Source: Phytopseudomonas flavescens
Lineage (GTDB): Bacteria; Pseudomonadota; Gammaproteobacteria; Pseudomonadales; Pseudomonadaceae
Length of the DNA: 64,000 bases
Direction of reading: 5' to 3'
Assembly: GCF_900100535.1 (NCBI RefSeq)
Contig: NZ_FNDG01000002.1
Span: 310,001 to 374,000 of the forward strand
The position numbers and the translations under genes were made by a program. The stretch's first letter is position 1. The number at the start of each line of letters is the position of its first letter. The notes under the pieces were generated by a model. The model made no database searches. It saw only the letters and a program-made list of their open reading frames with translations, and was not told the DNA's origin. Positions 9,017 through 17,436 of this stretch are shown here, in pieces.

Positions 9017-10320
9017 AACTCGTCCTCGCCTGTCTGTTCGCCCTCGGGGTTCCCGGCAGCGCGTTCGCGCTGTATGGCGACGCCCGCCCCGACGCCCCCG
9101 AGCTTGCCGCGCGCGGCGAGTATCATGTGGGGGTACGTACCCTTGAGCTGGTAAACCGCGATCAACTCGACGTGCTGTCCATCGATGCCAGGAATCCCGC
9201 GCCACGTTACGAGCGAAGGCTGCGCCTGGAAATCTGGTATCCCGCGCAACTGCCGGCCGGACAACAGGAGCTGACCACCTACCGCGACGTGCTGGGTGCC
9301 GGTGCCAACGACCCCAGGCGGCCCAACACGCCGTTCGAGTTCCAGGGCCGGGCGTTGCGCAACGCGCCGGCCAGCGAGGGCCGTTACCCGCTGGTCATCG
9401 TCTCCCACGGCTACCCGGGCTCGCGTCTGCAGATGAGCTACCTGACCGAGCACCTGGCCTCCCACGGCTACGTGGTGGCGGCCATCGACCACCCGGAGTC
9501 GACCCGGGCGGACAAGGCCGGCTTCGCCAGCACACTGCTCAATCGCCCGCTGGACGATCTGTTCGTGCTCCAGCAGTTGAGCGCCTTGAGCGAGGCTGGC
9601 AGTGACAGCTTCCTGGCCGGGCATCTGGACGTGCAGCGCAGCGCTTTGCTGGGTTACTCCATGGGCGGCTACGGCGCATTGAATGCCGCCGGCGCCGGAG
9701 TCAGCGCGGTGGCCAGCAGCCTGGTGCCGGGCTCCGCGCTCGAGTCGCGACGTGCCGGAAACAACGTTTACGAGGGTGGCCGAGATACACGGATCAAGGC
9801 GTTGGTGCTGTTCGCGCCCTGGGGCGGGCGGCAGGGCATCTTCGATCAGGCCGGCCTGGCTGGCCTGCGGGTGCCGAGCCTGTTCGTCGCCGGTGACCAG
9901 GATGACGTCTCCGGTTATCGCGACGGTATCAGGCGCCTGGTAGACGGCGCGGTGAATGCCGAGCGCTATCTGCTGGTCTATCAAAATGCACGCCATAACG
10001 TGGCGCCGAATCCGCCACCGCCTGCCGCCAGCAGTCATCCCGACGATTTCTCCGCCTATGCGGAGCCGGTGTGGGACAGTGCGCGGATCAACAACATCAA
10101 CCAGCATTTCGTTCTGGCGTTTCTCGACCAGCAGCTCAAGGGGCTGGACAGAAAGGCCTATCTCGATCTGACGCCACTGGCCATCGACGGCACATGGTCG
10201 CTGGACGGCGAGGGCCGCCAGCAGGCCGATCACAGCTACTGGCATGGTTTCAAGCATCGCAGCGCCGTGGGCCTCGAGTGGTACCACCTGCCCGCTGCGC
10301 AACCGGCACTCATTCCCTGA
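9013..10320 (+). CDS. Secreted alpha/beta hydrolase (PAF-acetylhydrolase/dienelactone hydrolase-like)
   Basis: A 435-residue protein with a clear signal peptide ([19 protein letters not shown]), so it acts in the periplasm or outside. The nucleophile elbow is GYSMGGYG, an oxyanion segment appears at [13 protein letters not shown], and late DQDDVSGY and RHNVAPN segments could supply the acid and His of the triad. It probably cleaves an ester or lactone. The four-base overlap with the upstream monooxygenase gene and the 13-base gap to the reductase gene put it in one operon, where it may release the compound taken up by, or after, the TonB receptor. Confidence 0.85.
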   Translation: MKLVLACLFALGVPGSAFALYGDARPDAPELAARGEYHVGVRTLELVNRDQLDVLSIDARNPAPRYERRLRLEIWYPAQLPAGQQELTTYRDVLGAGANDPRRPNTPFEFQGRALRNAPASEGRYPLVIVSHGYPGSRLQMSYLTEHLASHGYVVAAIDHPESTRADKAGFASTLLNRPLDDLFVLQQLSALSEAGSDSFLAGHLDVQRSALLGYSMGGYGALNAAGAGVSAVASSLVPGSALESRRAGNNVYEGGRDTRIKALVLFAPWGGRQGIFDQAGLAGLRVPSLFVAGDQDDVSGYRDGIRRLVDGAVNAERYLLVYQNARHNVAPNPPPPAASSHPDDFSAYAEPVWDSARINNINQHFVLAFLDQQLKGLDRKAYLDLTPLAIDGTWSLDGEGRQQADHSYWHGFKHRSAVGLEWYHLPAAQPALIP

Positions 10321-10333
10321 TGGAGAACCTCTG

Positions 10334-11377
10334 ATGACCTACATCGCCAACCCGCAGCGCTACGAGCGTGTCCCGTACCGCCGCGTCGGCCGCAGTGGCC
10401 TGGTGCTGCCGGCCCTGTCTCTGGGCCTGTGGCATAACTTCGGTGACGCCACGCCCATCGACACCCAGCGCGCGCTGCTGCGTACGGCGTTCGATCTGGG
10501 GATCAATCACTTCGATCTGGCCAACAACTATGGGCCGCCCTATGGCAGCGCCGAGAGCAATTTCGGCCGTTTGCTGCGTGAGGATTTCAGGCAGTACCGT
10601 GATGAGCTGATCATCTCCACCAAGGCCGGCTGGGACATGTGGCCCGGCCCCTACGGGCAGGGCGGCAGTTCGCGCAAGTACCTGATTTCCAGCCTCGATC
10701 AGAGCCTGCAGCGCCTCGGCGTGGACTACGTCGACATCTTCTATTCGCACCGCTTCGACCCGCACACGCCGCTGGAAGAAACCGCCGGGGCACTGGCCAG
10801 CATCGTCGAGCAGGGCAAGGCGCTGTACATCGGCATCTCCTCCTATTCGGCGGGCAAGACCCAGGAAATCGCCGCGTTGTTACGGGCGCGCAACGTGCCG
10901 CTGCTGATCCATCAGCCGGCCTACAACCTGTTCAATCGTTGGATCGAGAAGGATCTGCTGACGGCGACCGAGGAGGAGGGCGCCGGGGTGATCGTGTTCA
11001 CCGCGCTGGCCCAGGGGCTGCTCAGTGACAAGTACCTCGATGGCATTCCCGCCGACGCCCGGGTCAATCGCCCGGGTGGCGCGTCACTGCGGCCCGAGCA
11101 TCTGTCCGACGACAACATTGCTCGTGCCCGCGCCCTCAACGAAATCGCCCAACGTCGCGGCCAGAGTCTGGCGCAGTTGGCGCTGGCCTGGACGTTGCGC
11201 GATCCGCGGGTCACCTCGGCGCTGATCGGCGCGAGCAAGCCGGAGCAGATCATCGAGAACGTCGCGGCGCTGGACAACCTGGCGTTCAGCGCCGAGGAAC
11301 TGGCGGAGATCGACCGTTACGCCGTCGAGGGCGGCATCAACCTCTGGGAAAAACCGTCGACCGACTGGCAGGAGTGA
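10334..11377 (+). CDS. Aldo/keto reductase (YghZ / L-glyceraldehyde 3-phosphate reductase type)
   Basis: A 347-residue NADPH-dependent aldo/keto reductase. Visible parts are VGRSGLVLPALSLGLWHNFG, the catalytic Asp/Tyr stretch HFDLANNYGPPYGSAE, STKAG with the catalytic Lys, DIFYSHRFDPHTPLEET and the cofactor end LAWTLRDPRVTSALIGASKPEQI. The family reduces small aldehydes. In this operon it could reduce an aldehyde made by the upstream monooxygenase. The ATG at 10334 was chosen with GGAGAA upstream; a longer frame to 10244 reads through the hydrolase 3' end and is not supported. Confidence 0.92.
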   Translation: MTYIANPQRYERVPYRRVGRSGLVLPALSLGLWHNFGDATPIDTQRALLRTAFDLGINHFDLANNYGPPYGSAESNFGRLLREDFRQYRDELIISTKAGWDMWPGPYGQGGSSRKYLISSLDQSLQRLGVDYVDIFYSHRFDPHTPLEETAGALASIVEQGKALYIGISSYSAGKTQEIAALLRARNVPLLIHQPAYNLFNRWIEKDLLTATEEEGAGVIVFTALAQGLLSDKYLDGIPADARVNRPGGASLRPEHLSDDNIARARALNEIAQRRGQSLAQLALAWTLRDPRVTSALIGASKPEQIIENVAALDNLAFSAEELAEIDRYAVEGGINLWEKPSTDWQE

Positions 11378-11379
11378 GC

Positions 11380-12309
11380 ATGAAAGGTATGAAGTTAGCG
11401 GTTGCCGCACTGGCGCTGCTCGGTCTTGCCCAGGCTGCACATGCCGACCCGCAGACCTTGCGCATCGGCTATCAGAAAGGCTCGGTCAGTCTGGTGCTGG
11501 CCAAGGAGCACGGCCTGCTGGAACAGCGCTTCGCCGACACCAAGGTGCAGTGGATCGAGTTCCCGGCGGGCCCGCAGATGCTCGAAGCGCTGAACATCGG
11601 CAGCCTGGACATCGGCGCCACCGGCGATATTCCGCCGCTCTTCGCCCAGGCAGCCGGTGCCGATCTGCTGTACATCGCCGCCGAGCCGCCCAAGCCCCGG
11701 GCCGAAGCGATTCTGGTGGCGAAGGACAGCCCGATCCACTCGGTGAAGCAACTCAAGGGCCGCAAGGTGGCGTTGCAGAAGGGCTCCAGTGCGCACAACC
11801 TGCTCCTGCGCGCACTGCGGCGTGAAGGCCTGAGTTTCGCCGATATCCAGCCGACGTACCTGGCGCCGGCGGACGCCCGCGCGGCCTTCGAACGCGGCAG
11901 TGTGGATGCCTGGGCCATCTGGGACCCGTTCTATTCAGCCATCGAGCTGCAAGGCAAGGCGCGCCTGCTGGCCAATGGCGAGGATCTCGGCCTGCTCGGC
12001 CCGTTTTTCCTCGCCGCGCGGCCCTATGCGCAGGCCAACCCGGCATTCATCGCGAAACTGCTCGACGAGCTGGGCCGCGCCGAGGCGCTGACCCGCGACG
12101 ACAAGGTTGCCAGCATCCGCCTGCTGTCGCGTTTCATGGGCTTGCCCGAAGCGGTGATCGAACGCACCTTCAGCCATCGCCCGGCGTCGCCGCCCATTGC
12201 GCTCAGCGACGAGATCATCGCCGCCCAGCAACGTACCGCCGACCTGTTTCTGGAAAACCGCCTGCTGCCCAAACGGGTCGATGTGAAGAGTGCCGTCTGG
12301 AGGCCTTGA
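11380..12309 (+). CDS. SsuA-like sulfonate/aliphatic ABC transporter binding protein
   Basis: A 309-residue periplasmic binding protein of the SsuA/TauA family. A signal peptide (MKGMKLAVAALALLGLAQAAHA) precedes LRIGYQKGSVSLVLAKEHGLLE, and the family landmarks NIGSLDIGATGDIPPLFAQAAGADLLYI, GRKVALQKGSSAHNLLLRAL and VDAWAIWDPFYSAIE are all present. It should bind an aliphatic sulfonate or a related anion. The start at 11380 has GGAG 6 bases upstream, and the gene is 2 bases after the reductase stop. It is the last gene of the unit. No SsuB or SsuC gene follows, so the permease and ATPase must be encoded elsewhere, or the protein works alone as a sensor or scavenger. Confidence 0.9.
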   Translation: MKGMKLAVAALALLGLAQAAHADPQTLRIGYQKGSVSLVLAKEHGLLEQRFADTKVQWIEFPAGPQMLEALNIGSLDIGATGDIPPLFAQAAGADLLYIAAEPPKPRAEAILVAKDSPIHSVKQLKGRKVALQKGSSAHNLLLRALRREGLSFADIQPTYLAPADARAAFERGSVDAWAIWDPFYSAIELQGKARLLANGEDLGLLGPFFLAARPYAQANPAFIAKLLDELGRAEALTRDDKVASIRLLSRFMGLPEAVIERTFSHRPASPPIALSDEIIAAQQRTADLFLENRLLPKRVDVKSAVWRP

Positions 12310-12404
12310 GACAGACGATGAGATCGTTGCCACGTTCCGCGTCCAGTACCGCGCGTGGCCACGCAGGAGCCTGGCAGCCATCGACAATGGAGGGTGGCCT
12401 GCTT

Positions 12405-12455
12405 GTGTGGGAGCGCGCCATGCGCGCGAATCACGGGCACGGCCCGCTGCCACGG
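12405..12455. repeat. REP-type palindrome
   Basis: GTGTGGGAGCGCGCCATGCG with a partly complementary end (CCCGCTGCCAC) forms an imperfect hairpin of the Pseudomonas REP type. It lies between the convergent ends of the SsuA-like gene and the sensor kinase gene, where it may also stop transcription. Confidence 0.55.
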
Positions 12456-12499
12456 TGAGCCCCGAATGACCGCCACCAAGCAGGCTCACGTGTTAGGCG

Positions 12500-13825
12500 T
12501 CAAACCGCCGCCTCCAGCGGCAGAATCAGCTTGGCGCTGAAGCCGCCGCTCGGGTGGTTGTCGAGTTGCAGACGGCCGCCATGGCGCTCTGCGGCCCTGC
12601 GTGCGATGGCCAGGCCGAGGCCGTGACCGGCGGCGCTCTGGCCGGGAGCGCGGAAGAAGGGTTCGCCGAGCTGGGCCAGGTGCTGATCGGCGACACCGGG
12701 GCCGTGATCGCGGACTTCCAGATGCACCTCGTGGCCGCGGCGTACGAAGTTCAATTCGATGGGTTGCCCGCTGGGATTGAAGCGCAGGGCATTGCGCAGC
12801 AGGTTATCCAGCGCCCGCTCGAGCATGGCCGGCCAGCCCTGCAAATGCATGCCCGGCTGCAGGCTGACGTCCAGTTGCTGTTCGGGGTGGCTGAGCTTCA
12901 CGTCCTCGCGCAGCTTGCCGACGAGTTGCGCCAGTTCGATGCTCTGCGCCGAGCCGGGTTCGGCATCGAGACGGGCGAGGGCGAGGATTTCACTGATCAG
13001 GTCTTCCAGGCGGTCGCATTCGCGAATCAGCCGTGGCCATAGTTTCTCCCGTTCGGCCGCCTCGGCGCGTTCCGCCAGCGCCAGGGCGATACGCAGCCGG
13101 GCGAGCGGCGAACGCAGCTCGTGGGAGACGTCACGCAACAACTGGCGCTGGCTGCCGATCAGATCCTGCAGGCGCGCGCCCATGCGGTTGAAGTCGTTGG
13201 CCAGCACGCCGAACTCGTCACCGCGGCTGGCCAGGCGTGCCAGGCTGTTCTGCTGGTAGGCGGTCTGCCCAAGGTCGTGTACCGCGCCGCGCAGGCGATT
13301 CAGCGGGCGTGTGATGGACAGCGTCAACAGCAGGCTGAACAGGGTCAGTACCACCAGCGCGATACCCAGCGCACTCAGCGGCCAGAGCAGGCTGCCACGG
13401 TGCCAGGCGTCCAGTTCCGGGTGTGGGATGCGGTAGATGAACAGGTAGGTTTCGCCGCTCATTGGGCTGGTGTAGTCGGTGGTCAGGCGTCGCCAGGGTA
13501 GGCGGCGTTCGCCCTCGTTGCGTTCCTCGAAGGCGGCGGCACGGGGCGGGAAGGTGCCGCGAACCACGGGCTGGCCGGTTTCCGTCAAGACCTGGGTGTC
13601 GATGCGAAAGTGTCGCTTGCGCTGTTCCAGCACGTCCTGCGCGGCGCGTGCACCGTCGTTCTCGTAGGCCTGGGCCCATTGGGCGGGCAGGTTTTCCAGG
13701 CCGGGGTGCTGATTGAGAATCCAGGCGTCCTGATTCAGGGCGCGGCCAAGCAGCATGGACAGGCCTGCCACCAGGGCGATCGCCAGCCAGAAACTGCCGA
13801 GAATCCGCCAGAACATTGAACGCAC
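12500..13825 (-). CDS. cpxS: Sensor histidine kinase (CpxA/CpxS-like)
   Basis: A 441-residue inner-membrane sensor kinase. A first membrane helix near residues 8-27 and a second near 148-170 bracket a periplasmic domain. HAMP, the H-box RDVSHELRSPLARLRIAL, the N-box NLLRNALRFNP and the G boxes DHGPGV and GHGLGLAI follow. The GTG at 13825 is favoured: CAGGAG lies 5 bases before it and MRSMFWRIL is a typical start for this family, while the in-frame ATG three codons later lacks a ribosome site. With the Spy-like gene and the regulator gene upstream it forms an envelope-stress set like PA3204-PA3206 of P. aeruginosa. The signal is not shown by the sequence. Confidence 0.88.
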   Translation of the reverse strand: MRSMFWRILGSFWLAIALVAGLSMLLGRALNQDAWILNQHPGLENLPAQWAQAYENDGARAAQDVLEQRKRHFRIDTQVLTETGQPVVRGTFPPRAAAFEERNEGERRLPWRRLTTDYTSPMSGETYLFIYRIPHPELDAWHRGSLLWPLSALGIALVVLTLFSLLLTLSITRPLNRLRGAVHDLGQTAYQQNSLARLASRGDEFGVLANDFNRMGARLQDLIGSQRQLLRDVSHELRSPLARLRIALALAERAEAAEREKLWPRLIRECDRLEDLISEILALARLDAEPGSAQSIELAQLVGKLREDVKLSHPEQQLDVSLQPGMHLQGWPAMLERALDNLLRNALRFNPSGQPIELNFVRRGHEVHLEVRDHGPGVADQHLAQLGEPFFRAPGQSAAGHGLGLAIARRAAERHGGRLQLDNHPSGGFSAKLILPLEAAV

Positions 13826-13918
13826 ATGAACTCCTGAAAACGCCAGAAGCCTGCGCCAGGTGAGTGGCGCAGGCGGATGATAGGTGCCGCCTGGCGGCCA
13901 GGCGGCGGATCGTTGAAA

Positions 13919-14326
13919 TCAGTTGGCTTTCTTGTGCTCGGCTTTCCAGGCCTCGAAGGCTTCGCGGTCGGCCCTGCGCTCCTTCATCTTGGCTTCCTGC
14001 TCATCGAAAGTCTTCTGCTGTTGCGGTGTCAGTAGAGCGCGAATGGCGGCCTGCTGCTTGTCACGGGATGCCTTGCGCTCGGTTTGCAGGGCCTGCTTGT
14101 CGGCGGCCGGCAGCTTGTCCAGGTAGCGCTGGGTGAGTTCGCGGTTGTCGCGTCTCTGTTCCTCCATCAGCTTGTGTACCTGGCGCTCCTGGTCCTTGCT
14201 CAGATCCAGCTCATGGAAGAACCGCGGGCCGCGATCACCATCGGGGCGATGGTCACCACCAGGAGCAGCCATTGCCAGGGTCGGCAGGGTCATGGCGAGG
14301 AGCAGGGCGGTCATGGTCTTGCGCAT
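13919..14326 (-). CDS. Spy/CpxP-like periplasmic protein
   Basis: A 135-residue secreted helical protein with a signal peptide MRKTMTALLLAMTLPTLAMA and the family LTPQQQKTFDEQE motif (LTxxQ type). It is rich in Lys, Arg, Glu and Gln, as expected for the Spy/CpxP chaperone fold. CpxP-type proteins modulate the Cpx sensor and Spy is a periplasmic chaperone. Its place between the regulator and kinase genes supports a feedback role. AAGGAGA precedes the ATG. Confidence 0.85.
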   Translation of the reverse strand: MRKTMTALLLAMTLPTLAMAAPGGDHRPDGDRGPRFFHELDLSKDQERQVHKLMEEQRRDNRELTQRYLDKLPAADKQALQTERKASRDKQQAAIRALLTPQQQKTFDEQEAKMKERRADREAFEAWKAEHKKAN

Positions 14327-14536
14327 GGTGTATCTCCTTGTCTCGAAACCGGCCAGTTGCCGGATGTGCCCAGATTAGGGCCTTCAAGGTAATGCGCGGT
14401 CAGCCAAGGTAAAGGCAGGGTAAAGAGACGCCGGGCTGTGTAAATCGCTCAGAACCTGTTCATGATCTGCTGCGTGCCGCCTGCAGACGTAACAGGTGCG
14501 ACCGCAACAAGGCGGTAGCGGCCGTTCGCCGATCCA

Positions 14537-14604
14537 CTGTGGGAGCGCGCCATGCGCGCGAGAAATCGCGGGCATGGACTGGGCGTCCCCGCCCGCTCCC
14601 ACAG
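14537..14604. repeat. REP doublet (REPIN-like inverted pair)
   Basis: CTGTGGGAGCGCGCCATGCG at the left and its inverted partner ending CGCTCCCACAG at the right form a closed pair of REP units. It occupies part of the 486-base gene-free stretch 14327-14812 between cpxR and the spy-like gene, which also contains the palindromic repeat at 14662-14739. Confidence 0.65.
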
Positions 14605-14661
14605 ATACTGCGCCGATGACCGCTTCGGCCACTTTGTTGCCGGTCAGGCCAGGCGCAGCAT

Positions 14662-14739
14662 GTAGGGTGGATGACGCTCTTTTCATCCACCATTGCGATC
14701 GCTAGGTTGGTGGACGGATGAAGCGTCGTCCACCCTACG
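14662..14739. repeat. 78-base imperfect palindromic repeat, copy A
   Basis: The segment opens with GTAGGGTGGATGACGCTC and closes with GCGTCGTCCACCCTAC, so its ends are inverted repeats. A second copy in the opposite orientation occurs at 56457-56532. Both contain ATGGTGGATGAAAAGAGCGT or its complement and a GCGATCGC core. The GCGGCTTC outside one end is also shared. Confidence 0.7.
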
Positions 14740-14812
14740 AAAGGCGGCTTCGGACCCATAGTGTCCTGTCAGGCCATCCTTGGTTCTGGCTCGCGAGACT
14801 TTGCACAGGCCG

Positions 14813-15496
14813 TCAGATCGCGTAGTAGTAACCGCGGCTGCGCAGAGCGATGATGCGTGGTCGTCCGTCCGGGTGCGGGCCGATCTTCTTGCGCAGGTTG
14901 CTGACGTGCATATCCAGGCTGCGGTCGTAAAGGGTCAACTTGCGACCCAGGGCCAGCTGCGCGAGCACCTGCTTGTCCACCGGCTCGCCGGGCTGCCTGA
15001 GCAGTGCTTCGAGGACCCGGCTCTCGGACAGGGTCAGGACGATCTCCTGGCCGTCTTCGCCAAGCGCCGCCACACCGCGGGCCGGGCTGAAACGCAGGTC
15101 GCCCAGTTCCAGTTGGCTGGACGTCGCCGGTGGCAGGCTGCGGCGCAGCACGGCACGCAGGCGGGCGGTCAGCTCGCGCGGGTCGCAGGGTTTGGCCAGG
15201 TAATCGTCGGCCCCCAGTTCCAGGCCGAGGATCCTATCCAGCGGCTCGCCGCGAGCCGACAGCATCAGCACGGGCAGTTCGGGGTGTTCGCTGCGTAGCT
15301 GCTTGAGCAGCTCGAGGCCGCTGCCGTCTGGCAGCATCACATCCAGTACCACGGCATCAGGGGCGTTGCGGGCGAGTGCCTGGCGGGCACTCTGGCCGTC
15401 GTGGCAGGCGGTGACCTGGAAGCCTTCCTGGGTCAGCCAACTGGCCAGCAGGTCACAGAGTTCGACGTCGTCGTCGATCAGCAGCAGATTGCTCAT
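14813..15496 (-). CDS. cpxR: OmpR-family response regulator (CpxR-like)
   Basis: A 227-residue response regulator. The receiver domain has the acidic pair IDDD, phospho-acceptor Asp52 (VVLDVMLPDGSG) and Lys102 (LAKP). The C-terminal winged helix ends SLDMHVSNLRKKIGPHPDGRPRIIALRSRGYYY. The ATG at 15496 begins MSNLLLIDDD, the normal family start. The partner kinase gene lies downstream on the same strand, separated by a repeat-filled gap and the spy-like gene, so the kinase may have its own promoter. In P. aeruginosa the counterpart (PA3204) is described as CpxR; transfer of that role is by synteny and similarity. Confidence 0.88.
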   Translation of the reverse strand: MSNLLLIDDDVELCDLLASWLTQEGFQVTACHDGQSARQALARNAPDAVVLDVMLPDGSGLELLKQLRSEHPELPVLMLSARGEPLDRILGLELGADDYLAKPCDPRELTARLRAVLRRSLPPATSSQLELGDLRFSPARGVAALGEDGQEIVLTLSESRVLEALLRQPGEPVDKQVLAQLALGRKLTLYDRSLDMHVSNLRKKIGPHPDGRPRIIALRSRGYYYAI

Positions 15497-15518
15497 GGTA
15501 AGAGGTGACGACTCCTGG

Positions 15519-15818
15519 TCACGGCAGCACGTGCTTGAACGGCTTGACCACCACCTCGGCGTAGACGCCGGCGTCGTGGTAAGGGTCGGCATCGGCCCAG
15601 GCGCGCGCGGCGTGCAGCGACTCGAATTCGGCGACCACCAGGCTGCCGGTGAAACCTGCCGGGCCGGGATCGTTGCTGTCGATGGCCGGGTGTGGGCCGG
15701 CGAGGATCAGCCGGCCTTCGCTTTTCAACTGTTCCAGCCGCGCCAGATGAGCGGGGCGCACGGAGAGGCGGCGGTCCAGGGAGTTTTCCACGTCGGTGGC
15801 GATGATGGCGTAGAGCAT
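15519..15818 (-). CDS. yciI: YciI family protein
   Basis: A 99-residue protein of the YciI/YCII fold. [31 protein letters not shown] and [52 protein letters not shown] are characteristic, including the His and Asp residues proposed as catalytic in this family. The biochemical function of stand-alone YciI proteins is not established. It lies 22 bases upstream of the cpxR-like gene on the same strand and may be co-transcribed with it. Confidence 0.9.
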   Translation of the reverse strand: MLYAIIATDVENSLDRRLSVRPAHLARLEQLKSEGRLILAGPHPAIDSNDPGPAGFTGSLVVAEFESLHAARAWADADPYHDAGVYAEVVVKPFKHVLP

Positions 15819-15926
15819 GTCGATCCTTGTGTGCGGAAACATCGGGCGGCAACGCTGTGCAGTGCCAGCAAGAATCCGCTGGCCGGGGCATAATAACAAA
15901 CATGAATCATCGGGAAAGCGCCCCTT

Positions 15927-16790
15927 ATGCAGGTTGATCTCCATTGTCACAGCACCGCCTCGGATGGCGCCCTGTCGCCTGCCGAGGTGGTCGCCCGTGC
16001 GCACGGACGCGGCGTGCGCATGCTGGCACTCACCGACCACGATACCCTCGAGGGGCTCGACGAGGCCTGCGCGGCGGCCAGTGCGCTGGGGGTGCGGCTG
16101 GTCAATGGCATCGAGCTGTCCTGCACCTGGGGCGGTGCGACCATCCATGTGCTGGGTTATGCCTTCGACCGTGAAGCGCCGGCATTGCGCCAGGCGATCG
16201 CCGACTTGCATCAGGGGCGCTGGCTGCGCGCCGAAGAGATTTCCCGGCGCCTGGCGCTCAAGGGCATGGATGGCGCGCTGCAAGGTGCGCGGGCCATTCA
16301 ACAGGCTCAGGGCGAAAGCGGCAACGCGCCGGCGCGTCCGCATTTCGCCGAATTCCTGGTGCGCGGCGGTTACGTCAAGGACCGTGCCGATGCGTTCCGC
16401 AAGTGGCTGGGCTCTGGCAAACTGGGCGACGTCAAGCAGCATTGGCCGACGTTAGATGAAACGCTCGAGACCCTGCGCCAGTCCAACGCATGGATCAGCC
16501 TGGCCCATCCCTGGCAATACGATTTCACCCGCAGCAAGCGGCGCAAGCTGGTGACCGCCTTTGCGGCGGCTGGTGGTCATGCGTTGGAAGTGGTCAACGG
16601 CATGCAGCCTGCGGAGCAGGTCGGTGGCCTGGCGATCCTGGCGCGCGAGTTCGGTCTGCTGGCCAGTATCGGCAGCGATTTCCACGCGCCTGGCGACTGG
16701 TCGGAGCTGGGGTTGTGCCGGCCCCTGCCCGCTGACCTGTCCCCCATCTGGACGCGGTTCGCCTGCGCCCCGTCTGTCGATGCCGTTTGA
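15927..16790 (+). CDS. rnm: PHP-domain phosphoesterase (TrpH/YciV, RNase AM-like)
   Basis: A 287-residue PHP metallo-phosphoesterase. The His and Asp metal-binding motifs are visible as [43 protein letters not shown] and [12 protein letters not shown]. coli YciV acts as a 5'-3' exonuclease on short RNA and DNA and on 3'-phosphoadenosine 5'-phosphate, and the same role is inferred here. It starts a run of plus-strand housekeeping genes; yciO follows after 12 bases. It is divergent from yciI. Confidence 0.87.
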   Translation: MQVDLHCHSTASDGALSPAEVVARAHGRGVRMLALTDHDTLEGLDEACAAASALGVRLVNGIELSCTWGGATIHVLGYAFDREAPALRQAIADLHQGRWLRAEEISRRLALKGMDGALQGARAIQQAQGESGNAPARPHFAEFLVRGGYVKDRADAFRKWLGSGKLGDVKQHWPTLDETLETLRQSNAWISLAHPWQYDFTRSKRRKLVTAFAAAGGHALEVVNGMQPAEQVGGLAILAREFGLLASIGSDFHAPGDWSELGLCRPLPADLSPIWTRFACAPSVDAV

Positions 16791-16802
16791 GAGCCCGTTG
16801 CC

Positions 16803-17432
16803 ATGAGCCAGTTTTTCCAGATCCACCCGGAGAGTCCACAGGCCCGCCTGATCAAGCAGGCGGTCGAAATCATCCGTAACGGCGGTGTGGTGGTCTATCC
16901 CACCGACTCGTCCTACGCGGTGGGGTGCGTGATGGGCGCCAAGAGTGCGCTGGAGCGCATTCGCCGCCTGCGCCAACTCGATGACAAACACAACTTTACC
17001 CTGGTGTGCCGCGACCTGTCGCAGCTCAGCAGCTTCGCCAAGGTGGACACCGCCGCCTTTCGCCTGCTCAAGAACCACACGCCGGGTCCCTACACCTTCA
17101 TTCTCAACGCCACCCGGGAAGTGCCGCGCATGCTGCTGCATCCCAAGCGCCGCACCATCGGCCTGCGCGTGCCCAATCATCCGATCGCGTCGGCGCTGCT
17201 GGAGGAACTGGGCGAGACGATGATGAGTGTCAGCCTGATCCTGCCCGGCGAGGATCTGCCCATGAGCGATCCCTACGAAATGCGCCAGATCCTCGAGCAT
17301 CAGGTGGATCTGATCATCGACGGCGGTTTCGGCGGTCTGGAAGCCTCCACGGTCATCAGCCTGGTGGATGACGAGCCCGAGGTGATTCGCGTTGGCTGTG
17401 GCGATCCGTCACCCTTTGCCGAGCGGCGCTGA
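16803..17432 (+). CDS. yciO: YciO-type L-threonylcarbamoyladenylate synthase family protein
   Basis: A 209-residue Sua5/YrdC/YciO-fold protein. The N-terminal VVYPTDSSYAVGCVMGAKSALERIRRLRQL and PGPYTFILNATREVPRMLLHPKRRTIGLRVP stretches are diagnostic. YrdC/TsaC makes threonylcarbamoyl-AMP for the universal t6A tRNA modification; YciO paralogues share the fold, but their activity in vivo is uncertain. It sits between the PHP nuclease gene and scpA with short gaps, the usual gammaproteobacterial neighbourhood. Confidence 0.9.
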   Translation: MSQFFQIHPESPQARLIKQAVEIIRNGGVVVYPTDSSYAVGCVMGAKSALERIRRLRQLDDKHNFTLVCRDLSQLSSFAKVDTAAFRLLKNHTPGPYTFILNATREVPRMLLHPKRRTIGLRVPNHPIASALLEELGETMMSVSLILPGEDLPMSDPYEMRQILEHQVDLIIDGGFGGLEASTVISLVDDEPEVIRVGCGDPSPFAERR

Positions 17433-17436
17433 ACCG

